From the NCBI GenBank assembly GCA_964492485.1, contig CAZBKM010000011.1:32746-96745 (forward strand): DNA of 64,000 bases, in the 5' to 3' direction. Both the position numbers and the translations under genes were made by a program. This document shows positions 7,804 to 17,729 of the stretch, piece by piece (within the stretch, counting starts at the first letter, position 1; every line of letters begins with the position of its first letter). The notes under the pieces were generated by a model. It had not been told where the DNA came from, did no database searches, and worked only from the letters and a program-made list of their open reading frames with translations. Source of the DNA: UBA5336 sp964492485 (lineage in GTDB: Bacteria; Pseudomonadota; Alphaproteobacteria; Caulobacterales; Hyphomonadaceae).

Positions 7804-8720
7804 TGCTGCGAGGGCTTTCCGCCTCCCTGGCCCTGCACGGCGCGGTCGTGGCGGCAGGTTATGTCGCCTGGCCCTATGTCGCCGAGCCGATCCAGTCGGA
7901 GGTGGCGATCCGCATCGAACTCGTCGAGCTGGGGACCGAGACCAGTGTCGCGCCGCGCATCGAGCGCGATCCCGAGGCCGCCGACCCGGAAGACGATCCG
8001 CCTCCGCCGGAACTGGACGCGTATCTCGACGATCTGGAAGAGGTGCCCGAGCCGCCTGAGGACGTGCCGCCGGAGGCGCCCGAGCCGGACCCCCAGCCGC
8101 AGGAGGCGGCGCCACCGGAGCAGACCGCGCCCGAAGAGGTGGCGCCGCTGCCGGAGGATACGCCCGAAGAGGCGCCCGAACCCGAGCCGGAACCCGAGCC
8201 CGAGCCCGAGCCGGCACCCGAGCCTGTGCGCCGGGAACCGGAGCGCGACCCGCTCGAGGATGTCCTGGGAGAGGCCTCGAACCTCTTCGACCGCACACCG
8301 CGCGACCCGCGCAGGCAGCCGCCGCCGCGCCCCCCCGAAGACCAGAATCTGGTCGACGAGCCTGCACCCTCAGAGGGGCGGCGCGGTGCAGGCGACCGCA
8401 CGGGCAATACCCAGACGGTCGTCAACATGATCGAGTCGCAGCTCATGATCTGTTGGGACGACGTTGCCGACCTGCCCAATCCCGAGCGGCTGAACGTCAC
8501 GATCCGGCTGACCCTGGCGCGCGATGGGACACTGAAGCGCGATGCGCAGCTGGTGTCGCCGCCGCGTGCGCCCATCGGCGACCGTCCGATGCAGGTCGCC
8601 ATCGAGCGGGCCCTGCGCGCGGCGCGCAAATGCGCGCCGTACCGTCTGCCGGAACAGGCCTTGGACTATTACGAAGACTGGGACGATGTCACACTGAACA
8701 TCGGGCCCGCCTACAAGTGA
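7803..8720 (+). CDS. tolA: Tol-Pal system protein TolA
   Basis: A 305-residue TolA-type protein. It has one N-terminal membrane anchor (SLALHGAVVAAGYVAWPYV), then a long Pro/Glu/Asp-rich periplasmic spacer (about residues 55-165, runs of PEPEPEPEP) in place of the Ala/Lys helix of enteric TolA. The C-terminal globular domain contains two Cys (LMICWDD and ARKCAPY) likely to form the domain III disulfide. It transmits TolQR motion to TolB and Pal at the outer membrane. It overlaps tolR by one base. The spacer makes database similarity weak, so the name rests on anchor, C-domain and position. Confidence 0.88.
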   Translation: MLRGLSASLALHGAVVAAGYVAWPYVAEPIQSEVAIRIELVELGTETSVAPRIERDPEAADPEDDPPPPELDAYLDDLEEVPEPPEDVPPEAPEPDPQPQEAAPPEQTAPEEVAPLPEDTPEEAPEPEPEPEPEPEPAPEPVRREPERDPLEDVLGEASNLFDRTPRDPRRQPPPRPPEDQNLVDEPAPSEGRRGAGDRTGNTQTVVNMIESQLMICWDDVADLPNPERLNVTIRLTLARDGTLKRDAQLVSPPRAPIGDRPMQVAIERALRAARKCAPYRLPEQALDYYEDWDDVTLNIGPAYK

Positions 8721-8761
8721 GACATGCCTTGCGCCCTGACCCGAGAAGAGGATTCGCGCCC

Positions 8762-10123
8762 ATGCTGAAACATCTCGTCACCGCAACCCTGCTTGCCCTT
8801 GCCGCGGTCGGCCTTTCCCTGCCTGCGCACTCGCAGATCACCGTCAATGTCGGCGAGGGGACCGCTGACCCGTTGCCGATCGCCGTACCGGAGTTCAATG
8901 TCGACGATCCCGAGGTGGCGGAGATCGCGCGCGACATCGTGCGCGTGGTGCGCGCCGACCTCGACCGCACCGGCCTGTTCGAGCTCAAGAACCCGGCAGC
9001 CTTCATCCAGACCGATCTGGACATCGGCGCGGAGCCGCGCTTCGCGGACTGGAAGATCATCCAGACCGATGCGCTTGTGGTCGGGGATGTGGGCCAGACC
9101 GAGGACGGCCGGATCCGCGTGGATTTCCGCCTCTGGGACATCTATGCCGAGGAGGTGCTGCGCCTGGATGGGCAGGCCGGTCGTCGCTATGTCACGACGC
9201 CGGAAAACTGGCGCCGGATCGCCCACAAGATCGCCGACAGCATCTATTCCCGCCTGACCGGGGAGGAAGGCTATCTCGACAGTCGCATCGTCTATGTGGC
9301 CGAGACCGGTCCTAAGCAGGGCGGGCGCACCAAGCGCCTGGTGATCATGGATGCCGACGGCGCCAACCGGCGCGAGCTGACCAGCGGCGAGTACATGGTA
9401 CTGACCCCGCGCTTCTCCAAGTCGGAGCAGGAGATCACCTATGTGTCCTACGAGGGTGGGCCGCCGCGCGTCTACCTTTTCAACATCGAGACCGGACGCC
9501 AGGAAGTGCTGGGCAACCTTCCGGGCATGAAGTTTGCGCCGCGCTTCTCTGCCGATGGCAACAGCGTACTTTATGCCATTGCCGACGGCGGGAACACCGA
9601 TCTGTACATCATGGACCTGAATTCCGGCCAGTCGCGCCGGATGACCAGCCATCCGGCCATCGACGTGTCGCCTTCCATGTCGCCGGACGGCGAACGGGTC
9701 GTGTTCACGTCGGACCGCGGCGGGTCGGAACAGATCTACATCATGAACACCGATGGTTCGCCGCTGACCTGCCCGTCGGGTGGGCGCGATACAGCGTGCC
9801 GGATCACCTTTGGCGAGGGCAGCTACTCGACCCCGGTATGGAGTCCGCGTGCGGACCTGATCGCGTTCACGAAGTACCTGAAGAACCGGTTCTACATCGG
9901 CGTGATCCGCCCGGATGGCCAGGGCGAGCGGCTGCTTGCCGAATCGTACCTCGTCGAGGGACCGACGTGGTCGCCGAACGGCCGTGTCATCGCGTTCTTC
10001 GAGGAGCCGCGACCGGGGGCGGGACCGAGATTGATGAGTGTGGATCTCACCGGCCGCAACCTGCGCGAGATACCGACGCCCACGGATGCATCGGACCCGG
10101 CCTGGTCGCCGCTATTGGACTAG
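8762..10123 (+). CDS. tolB: Tol-Pal system periplasmic beta-propeller TolB
   Basis: A 453-residue exported protein. The signal peptide MLKHLVTATLLALAAVGLSL ends before AHSQITVNV. An N-terminal alpha/beta domain (IAVPEFNVDDPEVAE) precedes a six-bladed propeller built of PD40-type repeats (SPSMSPDGERVVFTSDRGG, PAWSP). TolB binds Pal and TolA in the periplasm. The ATG at 8762 is chosen because the signal peptide begins there; the open frame reaches further upstream inside tolA but that part is antisense-like. tolA ends 41 bp upstream. Confidence 0.95.
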   Translation: MLKHLVTATLLALAAVGLSLPAHSQITVNVGEGTADPLPIAVPEFNVDDPEVAEIARDIVRVVRADLDRTGLFELKNPAAFIQTDLDIGAEPRFADWKIIQTDALVVGDVGQTEDGRIRVDFRLWDIYAEEVLRLDGQAGRRYVTTPENWRRIAHKIADSIYSRLTGEEGYLDSRIVYVAETGPKQGGRTKRLVIMDADGANRRELTSGEYMVLTPRFSKSEQEITYVSYEGGPPRVYLFNIETGRQEVLGNLPGMKFAPRFSADGNSVLYAIADGGNTDLYIMDLNSGQSRRMTSHPAIDVSPSMSPDGERVVFTSDRGGSEQIYIMNTDGSPLTCPSGGRDTACRITFGEGSYSTPVWSPRADLIAFTKYLKNRFYIGVIRPDGQGERLLAESYLVEGPTWSPNGRVIAFFEEPRPGAGPRLMSVDLTGRNLREIPTPTDASDPAWSPLLD

Positions 10124-10204
10124 CGCTCCGGCCGCAAATCCGTGCATAACGGGTCGACCGCGTGAAAAACGAGCCTGGGGTGGGCATTCCCGCCGGTCAC
10201 GAAG

Positions 10205-10234
10205 TTGACAATCACGTGGCGTATAGCGTGATAC
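10205..10234 (+). promoter_or_regulatory. Candidate pal promoter
   Basis: A consensus TTGACA (10205-10210) is followed 18 bp later by TGATAC (10229-10234); a TATAGC at 10222-10227 is an alternative -10 at the shorter spacing seen in some alphaproteobacterial promoters. It lies 30 bp before the pal ATG in the unusually long (140 bp) tolB-pal gap. This suggests pal can be transcribed apart from the upstream tol genes. Confidence 0.5.
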
Positions 10235-10263
10235 GTTTGCAGGCAGAGCGACTGGAGCAATCA

Positions 10264-10821
10264 ATGACGCAGACAACTCTCAAGACGACGGCCGCGCTGG
10301 CCCTGATACTAGGCCTGGGCGCGTGTGCGACGCAGCCGGAGCCGGAAGTGGCGGAAGCCCCGGCCCCCGTGGTCGAGGAACCGGAGCCCGCGCCGGAGCC
10401 GGAACCCGAGCCCGTGGTCGAGGAAGAGCCCGAGCCCATGGGGCCTGCCCCCGGCAGTGTCGAGGACTTCAAGGTCAATGTGGGCGAGCGCGTCTACTTC
10501 GACTTCGACGAGTCCCGCCTGGACGAGGACGACAAGGAAATCCTGCAGCGTCAGGCCGCCTGGCTGCAGTCTTATGACGATGTCCGGATCCTGGTCGCGG
10601 GCAACTGTGACGAGCGCGGCACGCGCGAGTACAACCTGGCCCTGGGCGAGCGCCGGGCAGCCACGGTGAAGGACTACCTGGTCAGCCTGGGTGTCGATCC
10701 GACCCGGATCGACACGATCTCCTACGGCAAGGAGCGTCCGATCGCGCCGGGCTCGAACGAGCAGGCCTGGGCGCTGAACCGGAACGGGTTCACCCAGATC
10801 ATCAGCGGCGCTGAAGGCTAG
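10264..10821 (+). CDS. pal: Peptidoglycan-associated outer-membrane lipoprotein Pal
   Basis: A 185-residue lipoprotein. The signal peptide ends in the lipobox LGLGAC, with the lipidated Cys near residue 20. A Glu/Pro-rich tether (PEPAPEPEPEPVVEEEPEP) precedes the OmpA-like peptidoglycan-binding domain, with YFDFDESRLDEDD, NCDERGTREYNLALGERRA and the conserved Arg-containing SYGKERPIA. Pal holds the outer membrane to the wall and is the target of TolB and TolA. The ATG at 10264 follows GGAG; an upstream in-frame ATG at 10162 would destroy the signal peptide. Confidence 0.96.
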   Translation: MTQTTLKTTAALALILGLGACATQPEPEVAEAPAPVVEEPEPAPEPEPEPVVEEEPEPMGPAPGSVEDFKVNVGERVYFDFDESRLDEDDKEILQRQAAWLQSYDDVRILVAGNCDERGTREYNLALGERRAATVKDYLVSLGVDPTRIDTISYGKERPIAPGSNEQAWALNRNGFTQIISGAEG

Positions 10822-10837
10822 GCGCCGACAGCAAACC

Positions 10838-10878
10838 GGCCGCCGCGCGCCCCGTGGGTGGTGCGGCGGCCCTTTCTG
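10838..10878 (+). terminator. Terminator-like hairpin after pal
   Basis: GGCCGCCGC (10838-10846) pairs with GCGGCGGCC (10863-10871), a 9-bp G/C stem with a 16-base loop, followed by a short pyrimidine stretch CTTTCT. It lies 17 bp after the pal stop. It may be only a partial terminator because cpoB follows on the same strand. Confidence 0.55.
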
Positions 10879-10947
10879 CAGTCGTTCAGACAAAAAGCGG
10901 CCGGGATGCCATAATTTGGCCCCGGCCGTCCGTTTATCCGACACAGC

Positions 10948-11901
10948 ATGACCGTGACCCCAGCGTTCCGCCGTGGCCTTGCCGCATTGAGCCTCGTCTG
11001 CCTGATCGGCGCGCCGGCCGCCCTGGCCCAGTCCGCCCCGATCCAGCGCGGGATCACGAGCGCCGATCTGGCCGAGCAGACCCAGCGCCTCCAGAGGGCG
11101 AATGCCGACCTCAGGGCGGAGCTTGGCAACCTTCAGTCCGAGCTCGCCTCACTCAACGGTCGGGTCGAGACCCTGGAATTTCTTCTCAGCCAATCGCGCG
11201 ATGAAATCGAACGGATGCGGGGCGACGATCGGGAGATCGGCCGCCAGCTCTCCGATATCACAAGCCGGCTGGACGGGCTCGCCGCCCGGCTTGACCGGCT
11301 GGAAGCCGGGCAGCTCTCGCAGGCGTCCCCCGTGGCGAACGACGAAGCTGGAGTGTCGGCTGGATCCGGGACCGGCGACGGCGACGGACGATCGGCCTCG
11401 CCCGACGCGTCGGGTGCGGGTTCTGAGTCGGCCACACTGCCCGACCCCTTGCCCTCCGGTGAGCCGGGCCAGACCGGCTATCTCGGCACGCTGCCGGCAG
11501 AGGATCTCCCGGGCGAATCCGGTGAGCTGTTCTCGCTGGCGAAATCCCGTCTCCTGCAGTTCGACTATCAGGGTGCCGAAGTGGCGTTCCGCGCGTTCCT
11601 GGACCGGTTCGGCGACGATCCCCAGGCGGGCGAGGCGCTCTACTGGTTGGGCGAAGTGCTCTACCAGCAGGAAGCCTATCGCGAATCCGGATCGGCCTAT
11701 ACCGACCTGATCCGCACCTATCCCGATGATCCGCGGGCGCCCGACGCGCTGGTGAAACTTGCCCGGTCCATGCGGCTGGTCGGGGAGCCTGGCCGGGCCT
11801 GCACCGCCCTGGATGCGCTCGACCAGCGTTATCCAGATGCCTCTGGCGTGACCAAGAACCTGGCCGCCGTGGAGCGGACCCGGGCCGGGTGCGACAGCTA
11901 G
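10948..11901 (+). CDS. cpoB: Tol-Pal accessory protein CpoB/YbgF
   Basis: A 317-residue exported periplasmic protein. A signal peptide ends near PAALAQSAP. A coiled-coil trimerisation segment covers about residues 35-115 (LRAELGNLQSELASLNGRVETLEFLL). A Gly/Ser/Asp-rich linker follows, then C-terminal TPR repeats (YQGAEVAFRAFLDRFGDDPQAGEALYWLGE broken across repeats). CpoB links Tol-Pal motion to wall synthesis at division. It closes the tol-pal cluster and overlaps tilS by 13 bp. Confidence 0.93.
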   Translation: MTVTPAFRRGLAALSLVCLIGAPAALAQSAPIQRGITSADLAEQTQRLQRANADLRAELGNLQSELASLNGRVETLEFLLSQSRDEIERMRGDDREIGRQLSDITSRLDGLAARLDRLEAGQLSQASPVANDEAGVSAGSGTGDGDGRSASPDASGAGSESATLPDPLPSGEPGQTGYLGTLPAEDLPGESGELFSLAKSRLLQFDYQGAEVAFRAFLDRFGDDPQAGEALYWLGEVLYQQEAYRESGSAYTDLIRTYPDDPRAPDALVKLARSMRLVGEPGRACTALDALDQRYPDASGVTKNLAAVERTRAGCDS

Positions 11902-13082
11902 AGCAGGCGCTGGCGGGACGCCTGGACCGCCTGCTCGGCGCAGCGCCCGACCCGCTCGGCCTCGCCGTCTCCGGCGGCGGGGACTCCGTTGCCTTGCTCG
12001 CCCTGATCCGTGGCTGGGCGCGCAGCAGGGGCCGACGCCTGCTTGTCCTGACGGTGGATCACGGCCTTAGACCCGAAGCCAAACTGGAGGCCGAGCGCGT
12101 TGCCGCGCTGGCGGATAGATGGGGGCTGGACCACCGGACGCTGCGCTGGCCGGCGCCAGTGGCTGTTCAGGCCCGCGCACGGCGCGCCCGTCACGGCCTC
12201 CTGGCGGCGGCGCTGCGCGAGGCAGGTGGCGCCGCGCTGCTCACCGGACACACCCGCAACGATCAGCGCGAGACCTTCCTGATGCGTGCCCGCCAGGGGT
12301 CGGGCTGGTATGGCCTGGCGGGCGTCGATATCCAGGCGCCCTCGCCGGCCTGGCCGGCGGGGCGCGGGGTGACCCTTGTCCGGCCCCTGCTCGATCTCAC
12401 GCGTCACGCGCTTCGCCGTCATCTTGCCGGGGCCGGACTGGCCTGGAGCGAGGACCCCAGCAACGAAGACCCGGCCTTCGAGCGGGTGCGGATGCGTCGC
12501 ATGCTGGCAGAGGCCCCGAATCTCGCCGGGCGGATCGATCGGGTGCAGGTCGACCTCGCCCGGTTGCGGCGGGCACGTCAGCGGTGCCTTGCGGAATTGG
12601 CCGCCGAGCGGGTCGACTGTCCTCCCGGCGGTCCCATGACGTTCCGGGACTCCGGATTGGACGAGGCCCTTCGCCGGCATCTGGTTGCCGAACTGGTGCA
12701 GATCGTGGCCGGCACGGCACGACGGCCCGATGGCGCAGGTCTGGCTTCGCTGCTCGAGGCGCTGCCACCGGGACACACGGCGCCTGGCCGAACGCTTGGA
12801 GGGGCCTGGATCTGGCGGCGGCCCGACGCGCTGCATCTGGCGCGGGACCCTGGCGCGGCGGCCGATGCGAGGATTGTGGACGGGGTCTGGGACGGTCGCT
12901 TCCTGTACGATGGGCCGGCACCGCTGCCGGTCGCCGATCCGGGTGGACAGGACGGACAGGCCCGCGCCTCGGCCGGCGGGCGGACAAGCGGTCCGCCGGG
13001 GCCGCAGGCGCGATGGCGCTGCCTGTTGGCGTCCCGGTTGGCCCACCGCGTCGCCTGCTGGCGCGGCACGCCGTTCGGATAG
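11889..13082 (+). CDS. tilS: tRNA(Ile)-lysidine synthetase
   Basis: Modifies C34 of tRNA-Ile(CAU) to lysidine, so that it reads AUA and is charged with Ile. The PP-loop motif SGGGDS lies at about residue 28, followed by LTVDHGLRPEA and a GHTRNDQRETFLMR motif typical of TilS. The gene has a GTG start at 11889 inside the cpoB 3' end, giving 397 aa. The C-terminal part is variable and ends in a Gly/Pro/Arg-rich stretch. Position before ftsH is the usual alphaproteobacterial order. Confidence 0.92.
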   Translation: MRQLEQALAGRLDRLLGAAPDPLGLAVSGGGDSVALLALIRGWARSRGRRLLVLTVDHGLRPEAKLEAERVAALADRWGLDHRTLRWPAPVAVQARARRARHGLLAAALREAGGAALLTGHTRNDQRETFLMRARQGSGWYGLAGVDIQAPSPAWPAGRGVTLVRPLLDLTRHALRRHLAGAGLAWSEDPSNEDPAFERVRMRRMLAEAPNLAGRIDRVQVDLARLRRARQRCLAELAAERVDCPPGGPMTFRDSGLDEALRRHLVAELVQIVAGTARRPDGAGLASLLEALPPGHTAPGRTLGGAWIWRRPDALHLARDPGAAADARIVDGVWDGRFLYDGPAPLPVADPGGQDGQARASAGGRTSGPPGPQARWRCLLASRLAHRVACWRGTPFG

Positions 13083-13162
13083 GTCGTACAATTGGCCGCA
13101 GGAGTCGTTTTTCCCGCTCAGCTACATTATGTTCTCAGCATCGAGACGAGAAAGACCTGACC

Positions 13163-15094
<1,932 letters not shown>

Positions 15095-15097
15095 AGA

Positions 15098-15195
15098 AAG
15101 TTCGGAGCAAACTGACCCGGTTGCGAACGGAGATTTGCGCAAGTATACGGATGTAAAGCGACGGTCCGGAGTGAAACGAAAGAACGGCGCTTTAG
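15098..15195. repeat. Dispersed palindromic repeat, family B, copy 1
   Basis: A ~98-bp element beginning AAGTTCGGAGCAAAC and ending GGCGCTTTAG. Its right half folds by pairing TAAAGCG-ACGGTC with the complementary segment before CTTTAG; the left half shows CAAGT / ACTTG-like and GCAA / TTGC pairings in better-preserved copies. It starts 4 bases after the ftsH TGA and is followed by a worn copy of repeat A. Confidence 0.82.
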
Positions 15196-15287
15196 CGCTC
15201 ATTTCACTCGATCAGGGACGATGCGCGGGGGATCCGTTCGGGGCGTTATCTGAAGCGAACCGGTGCTCCCTTCGCTTGAGACTGCCC
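15194..15287. repeat. Degenerate repeat A next to repeat B copy 1
   Basis: 15242-15287 resembles module A2: the core GAAGCGAACCGGTGCTCCCTTCGCTTGA retains the GCGAACCGG...CTTCGC inner stem in pieces, while the outer arms are decayed. 15194-15226 is a weaker trace of module A1. It suggests that A and B travel or decay together, as at 24.4 kb and 43.4 kb. Confidence 0.5.
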
Positions 15288-15318
15288 CGCCGCCGGCCCC
15301 TTCGGCCCGGCCAGCGCC

Positions 15319-15358
15319 CATCGCCCCGCGTCGCCCGTGTCGCGGGGCGATGTCGTTT
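15319..15358 (+). terminator. Rho-independent terminator-like hairpin upstream of thiD
   Basis: CATCGCCCCGCG (15319-15330) pairs perfectly with CGCGGGGCGATG (15341-15352) around a 10-base loop, followed by TCGTTTC. The T-run is short. It would end ftsH transcripts that pass through the repeat region before thiD. Confidence 0.6.
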
Positions 15359-15423
15359 CACCCCTTGAAGGGGGCGGTTGATCTCAGCCCCCGTCGGTTG
15401 CCCGGATCATGAAAGGAGTTGCG

Positions 15424-16254
15424 ATGCCCACCCTCGCCATGCCCCGCGGACGCGTCCTCATCGTCGCGGGCTCGGATTCCGGTGGTGGCGCCGGTATCCA
15501 GGCCGACATCAAGTCCGTCACGGCCCAGGGGGCTTTCGCGATGACGGCCATCACGGCGGTGACCGTGCAGGACACCACGGCCGTTTATGACGTGATCCCG
15601 ATCCCGGTCGCCAGCGTGCGCGACCAGTGGCGCGTCTGTCTCGCCGACATTGGCGCCGACGCGATCAAGACCGGTCTGCTTGGCCGGGCCGATCTGATCG
15701 AAGCCCTTGCCGACGATCTGTATGCCCGCGCGCCCGATGTGCCACGCATCATCGATCCGGTCATGGTCGCCAGTACGGGCGCCCGGCTGATCGACGAGCG
15801 TGGCATCGAAGCGATGCGGGCCTGCCTGGTGGACGGCGCCAGCCTCGTCACGCCGAATGCGCCGGAGGCGGAAGTGCTGACCGGGCGTGCGGTCGAAACC
15901 GTCGACGACCAGCGCCGGGCGGCCGAGCGGCTCTTGCGGGCGGGTGCCCGCGCAGTTCTGGTCAAGGGCGCGCACGTCGCCGGCCAGCGGATCGTCGATG
16001 TCTTGCAGACCGAGCAGGCGGAACATCTGTTCGACAATGCCCGGATCGACAGCCGCGCGACTCATGGCACAGGCTGCACCCTGGCGTCGGCCACAGCCGC
16101 CTGGGTGGCGCAGGGCAAGCTCGTCGCCGATGCCGTGGAGATGGCCATTGCCTATCTGCGTGAGGCGATTGCGAGGGCGCCGGGATTCGGCGCTGGGCAC
16201 TGGCCTGTCGATCATGCCTGGCCCCTGCGCGCGGCTGCGATGCGCGATCAGTAG
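15424..16254 (+). CDS. thiD: Hydroxymethylpyrimidine (phosphate) kinase
   Basis: A ribokinase-fold enzyme phosphorylating HMP and HMP-P in thiamine biosynthesis. The N-terminal substrate site is VAGSDSGGGAGIQADIKS; the C-terminal ATP/anion-hole signature is THGTGCTLASATAA. The length of 276 aa is normal. The ATG at 15424 is used because an AAAGGAG ribosome-binding site lies just before it; that site overlaps an upstream in-frame ATG at 15409. It stands alone without other thi genes and converges on a transporter gene, overlapping by 7 bp. Confidence 0.93.
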   Translation: MPTLAMPRGRVLIVAGSDSGGGAGIQADIKSVTAQGAFAMTAITAVTVQDTTAVYDVIPIPVASVRDQWRVCLADIGADAIKTGLLGRADLIEALADDLYARAPDVPRIIDPVMVASTGARLIDERGIEAMRACLVDGASLVTPNAPEAEVLTGRAVETVDDQRRAAERLLRAGARAVLVKGAHVAGQRIVDVLQTEQAEHLFDNARIDSRATHGTGCTLASATAAWVAQGKLVADAVEMAIAYLREAIARAPGFGAGHWPVDHAWPLRAAAMRDQ

Positions 16255-16697
16255 CGGCGGATCAGGTAGACCCCCAGCGCCAGGCAGCCGACGCCGAGTA
16301 GCCGCGGCAGCGTCGCCTCCCGTACCGTCTGGCCCAGGAAACCGTAATGGTCATACACAACTGCGGCGGTGAGCTGGCCGGCGATGAATGCGCTGACATA
16401 GGTCGCCACGCCGATACGTGGCACCGCCGTTGCCGCCAGCGTGACCACCACGGCGCCCATCAGGCCCCCAAGCCAGGCCCACCAAGGCGCCTCCGAAACG
16501 GCCTGTCCGACCGGCAGAGTATGGCCCAGCGCCAGGTTCAGTGACAGAAGCGCGATCCAGCCGACGGAAAAGGAGATCAGCGCCGCCTGGATCGGGCCGC
16601 CCATGTACTGTGCCATCCGGCCATTGATGATGCCCTGGGATGCGATCATCATTCCCGCCACGACGGTGGCCCCCACCAGCAAGCTGCCAATCTGCAT
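16248..16697 (-). CDS. DMT-family (DUF606/YdcZ-like) inner-membrane transporter
   Basis: A 149-residue hydrophobic protein with about five helices: LLVGATVVAGMMIASQG, GPIQAALISFSVGWIALLSL, WWAWLGGLMGAVVVTLAAT, VATYVSAFIAGQLTAAVVY and LLGVGCLALGVYLI. The ALISFSVG motif and half-length size fit the DUF606 branch of the drug/metabolite transporter superfamily, which act as dimers. The substrate is unknown. The 3' end overlaps the thiD 3' end by 7 bp (convergent). Confidence 0.8.
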   Translation of the reverse strand: MQIGSLLVGATVVAGMMIASQGIINGRMAQYMGGPIQAALISFSVGWIALLSLNLALGHTLPVGQAVSEAPWWAWLGGLMGAVVVTLAATAVPRIGVATYVSAFIAGQLTAAVVYDHYGFLGQTVREATLPRLLGVGCLALGVYLIRRY

Positions 16698-16793
16698 TCA
16701 CCGCTCCCGTGTTCGCGTGCCGGCCGGGTGACGGGGTCTTGCGGCTTGCACGCGGTTCGAGGCAGGCGTTATCAGGCGGACAGGGAGAAGGCC

Positions 16794-17618
16794 ATGACCG
16801 ACACGCTGCCATTCTATCAGGTCGACGCATTCGCGGATGCCCCCTTCAAGGGCAATCAGGCCTGCGTCATGCCCCTGGCCGGGGGCTTCCTGCCCGATGA
16901 GACGCTTCAGGCCATCGCGGCCGAAAACAATGTGGCCGAGACGGCGTTCCTCGTTCAGACCGGGCCTGCGAGTTGGGATCTGCGCTGGTTCACGCCAGCC
17001 ATGGAAGTCCCGCTTTGCGGCCATGCGACACTGGCCTCTGCCCATGTGCTGTACCACCATCTCGGCGCATCGGCCGATACGCTCGCCTTCGACACCCGGC
17101 GCAGCGGACGGCTGAGCGTGGCGCGGTTGAGCGACGGGCGGCTGGAGATGGATTTCCCTGCGCCGAACGTGTCGGAAATCGCCGTGACCGACGACGTCGC
17201 GACTGCGCTCGGGGCGCACCCGCGTAAGGCCTGGGCCGGCCCGTTCTATGCGGCGCTCTTCGATACGCCGGAGGAGATCACGGCCCTCGACCCGGATCTG
17301 GCGGCCTTGAAGGCGCTGGGTCCCTCCGGCGACTGGAGCCGGGGGAACTTCGGCTGCATGGCGCCCGGCGGCGAGGCCGGCGCCGATGTGACCAGCCGCT
17401 TTTTCGCACCCGGCTCGGGCATTCCCGAGGACCCCGCCACGGGAAGTTGGCATACCATGGTGGCCGCGATCATGTGCCCGCGTCTCAACAAGCCGCGGCT
17501 CGATTGCGTGCAGGCCTATCCGGGCCGGGGAGCCCGGCTCTCGGTCGGCCTTCGCGACGATCGGGTCGCCCTGGCCGGCCAGGCCGTCACGGTCATCGAG
17601 GGCCGCTTCGCATTATGA
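16794..17618 (+). CDS. PhzF-family isomerase/epimerase
   Basis: A 274-residue protein of the diaminopimelate-epimerase-like PhzF family. Visible family motifs are FYQVDAFADAPFKGNQACV at the N-terminus, NNVAETAFLV (catalytic Glu in AETAF), PLCGHATLASAHV, and DPATGSWH in the second half-barrel. Despite the name, members are not evidence for phenazine production; the substrate here is unknown. The ATG at 16794 follows AGGGAGAAGGCC. It ends 111 bp before serC, whose leader may begin within this gene's tail. Confidence 0.88.
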   Translation: MTDTLPFYQVDAFADAPFKGNQACVMPLAGGFLPDETLQAIAAENNVAETAFLVQTGPASWDLRWFTPAMEVPLCGHATLASAHVLYHHLGASADTLAFDTRRSGRLSVARLSDGRLEMDFPAPNVSEIAVTDDVATALGAHPRKAWAGPFYAALFDTPEEITALDPDLAALKALGPSGDWSRGNFGCMAPGGEAGADVTSRFFAPGSGIPEDPATGSWHTMVAAIMCPRLNKPRLDCVQAYPGRGARLSVGLRDDRVALAGQAVTVIEGRFAL

Positions 17619-17659
17619 CCGCGAAGCCAGACAGGGTCTATGCGGCGCATCTGAAACGT

Positions 17660-17729
17660 GACATAGGGGCCGTGGGCCAGGCGCCCCCAACGGTGCCCAG
17701 CCCATCTGGAAGGATGGGAGTAAAACCAG
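17660..17729 (+). ncRNA. Possible serC leader RNA (serC motif)
   Basis: Two consecutive hairpins lie directly upstream of serC: GGGGC / GCCCC (17666-17687), then CCCATC / GATGGG (17701-17718) with a 6-base loop, followed by AGTAAAACCAG and the ATG. A structured serC leader is a known RNA family upstream of serC in alphaproteobacteria, and the placement and two-stem layout fit. The family match is from memory of its location, not from a covariance model. Confidence 0.4.

Noticed and set aside
16794..17618. Evidence for phenazine biosynthesis
   Set aside because: PhzF-like proteins are widespread; no other phenazine genes are present.
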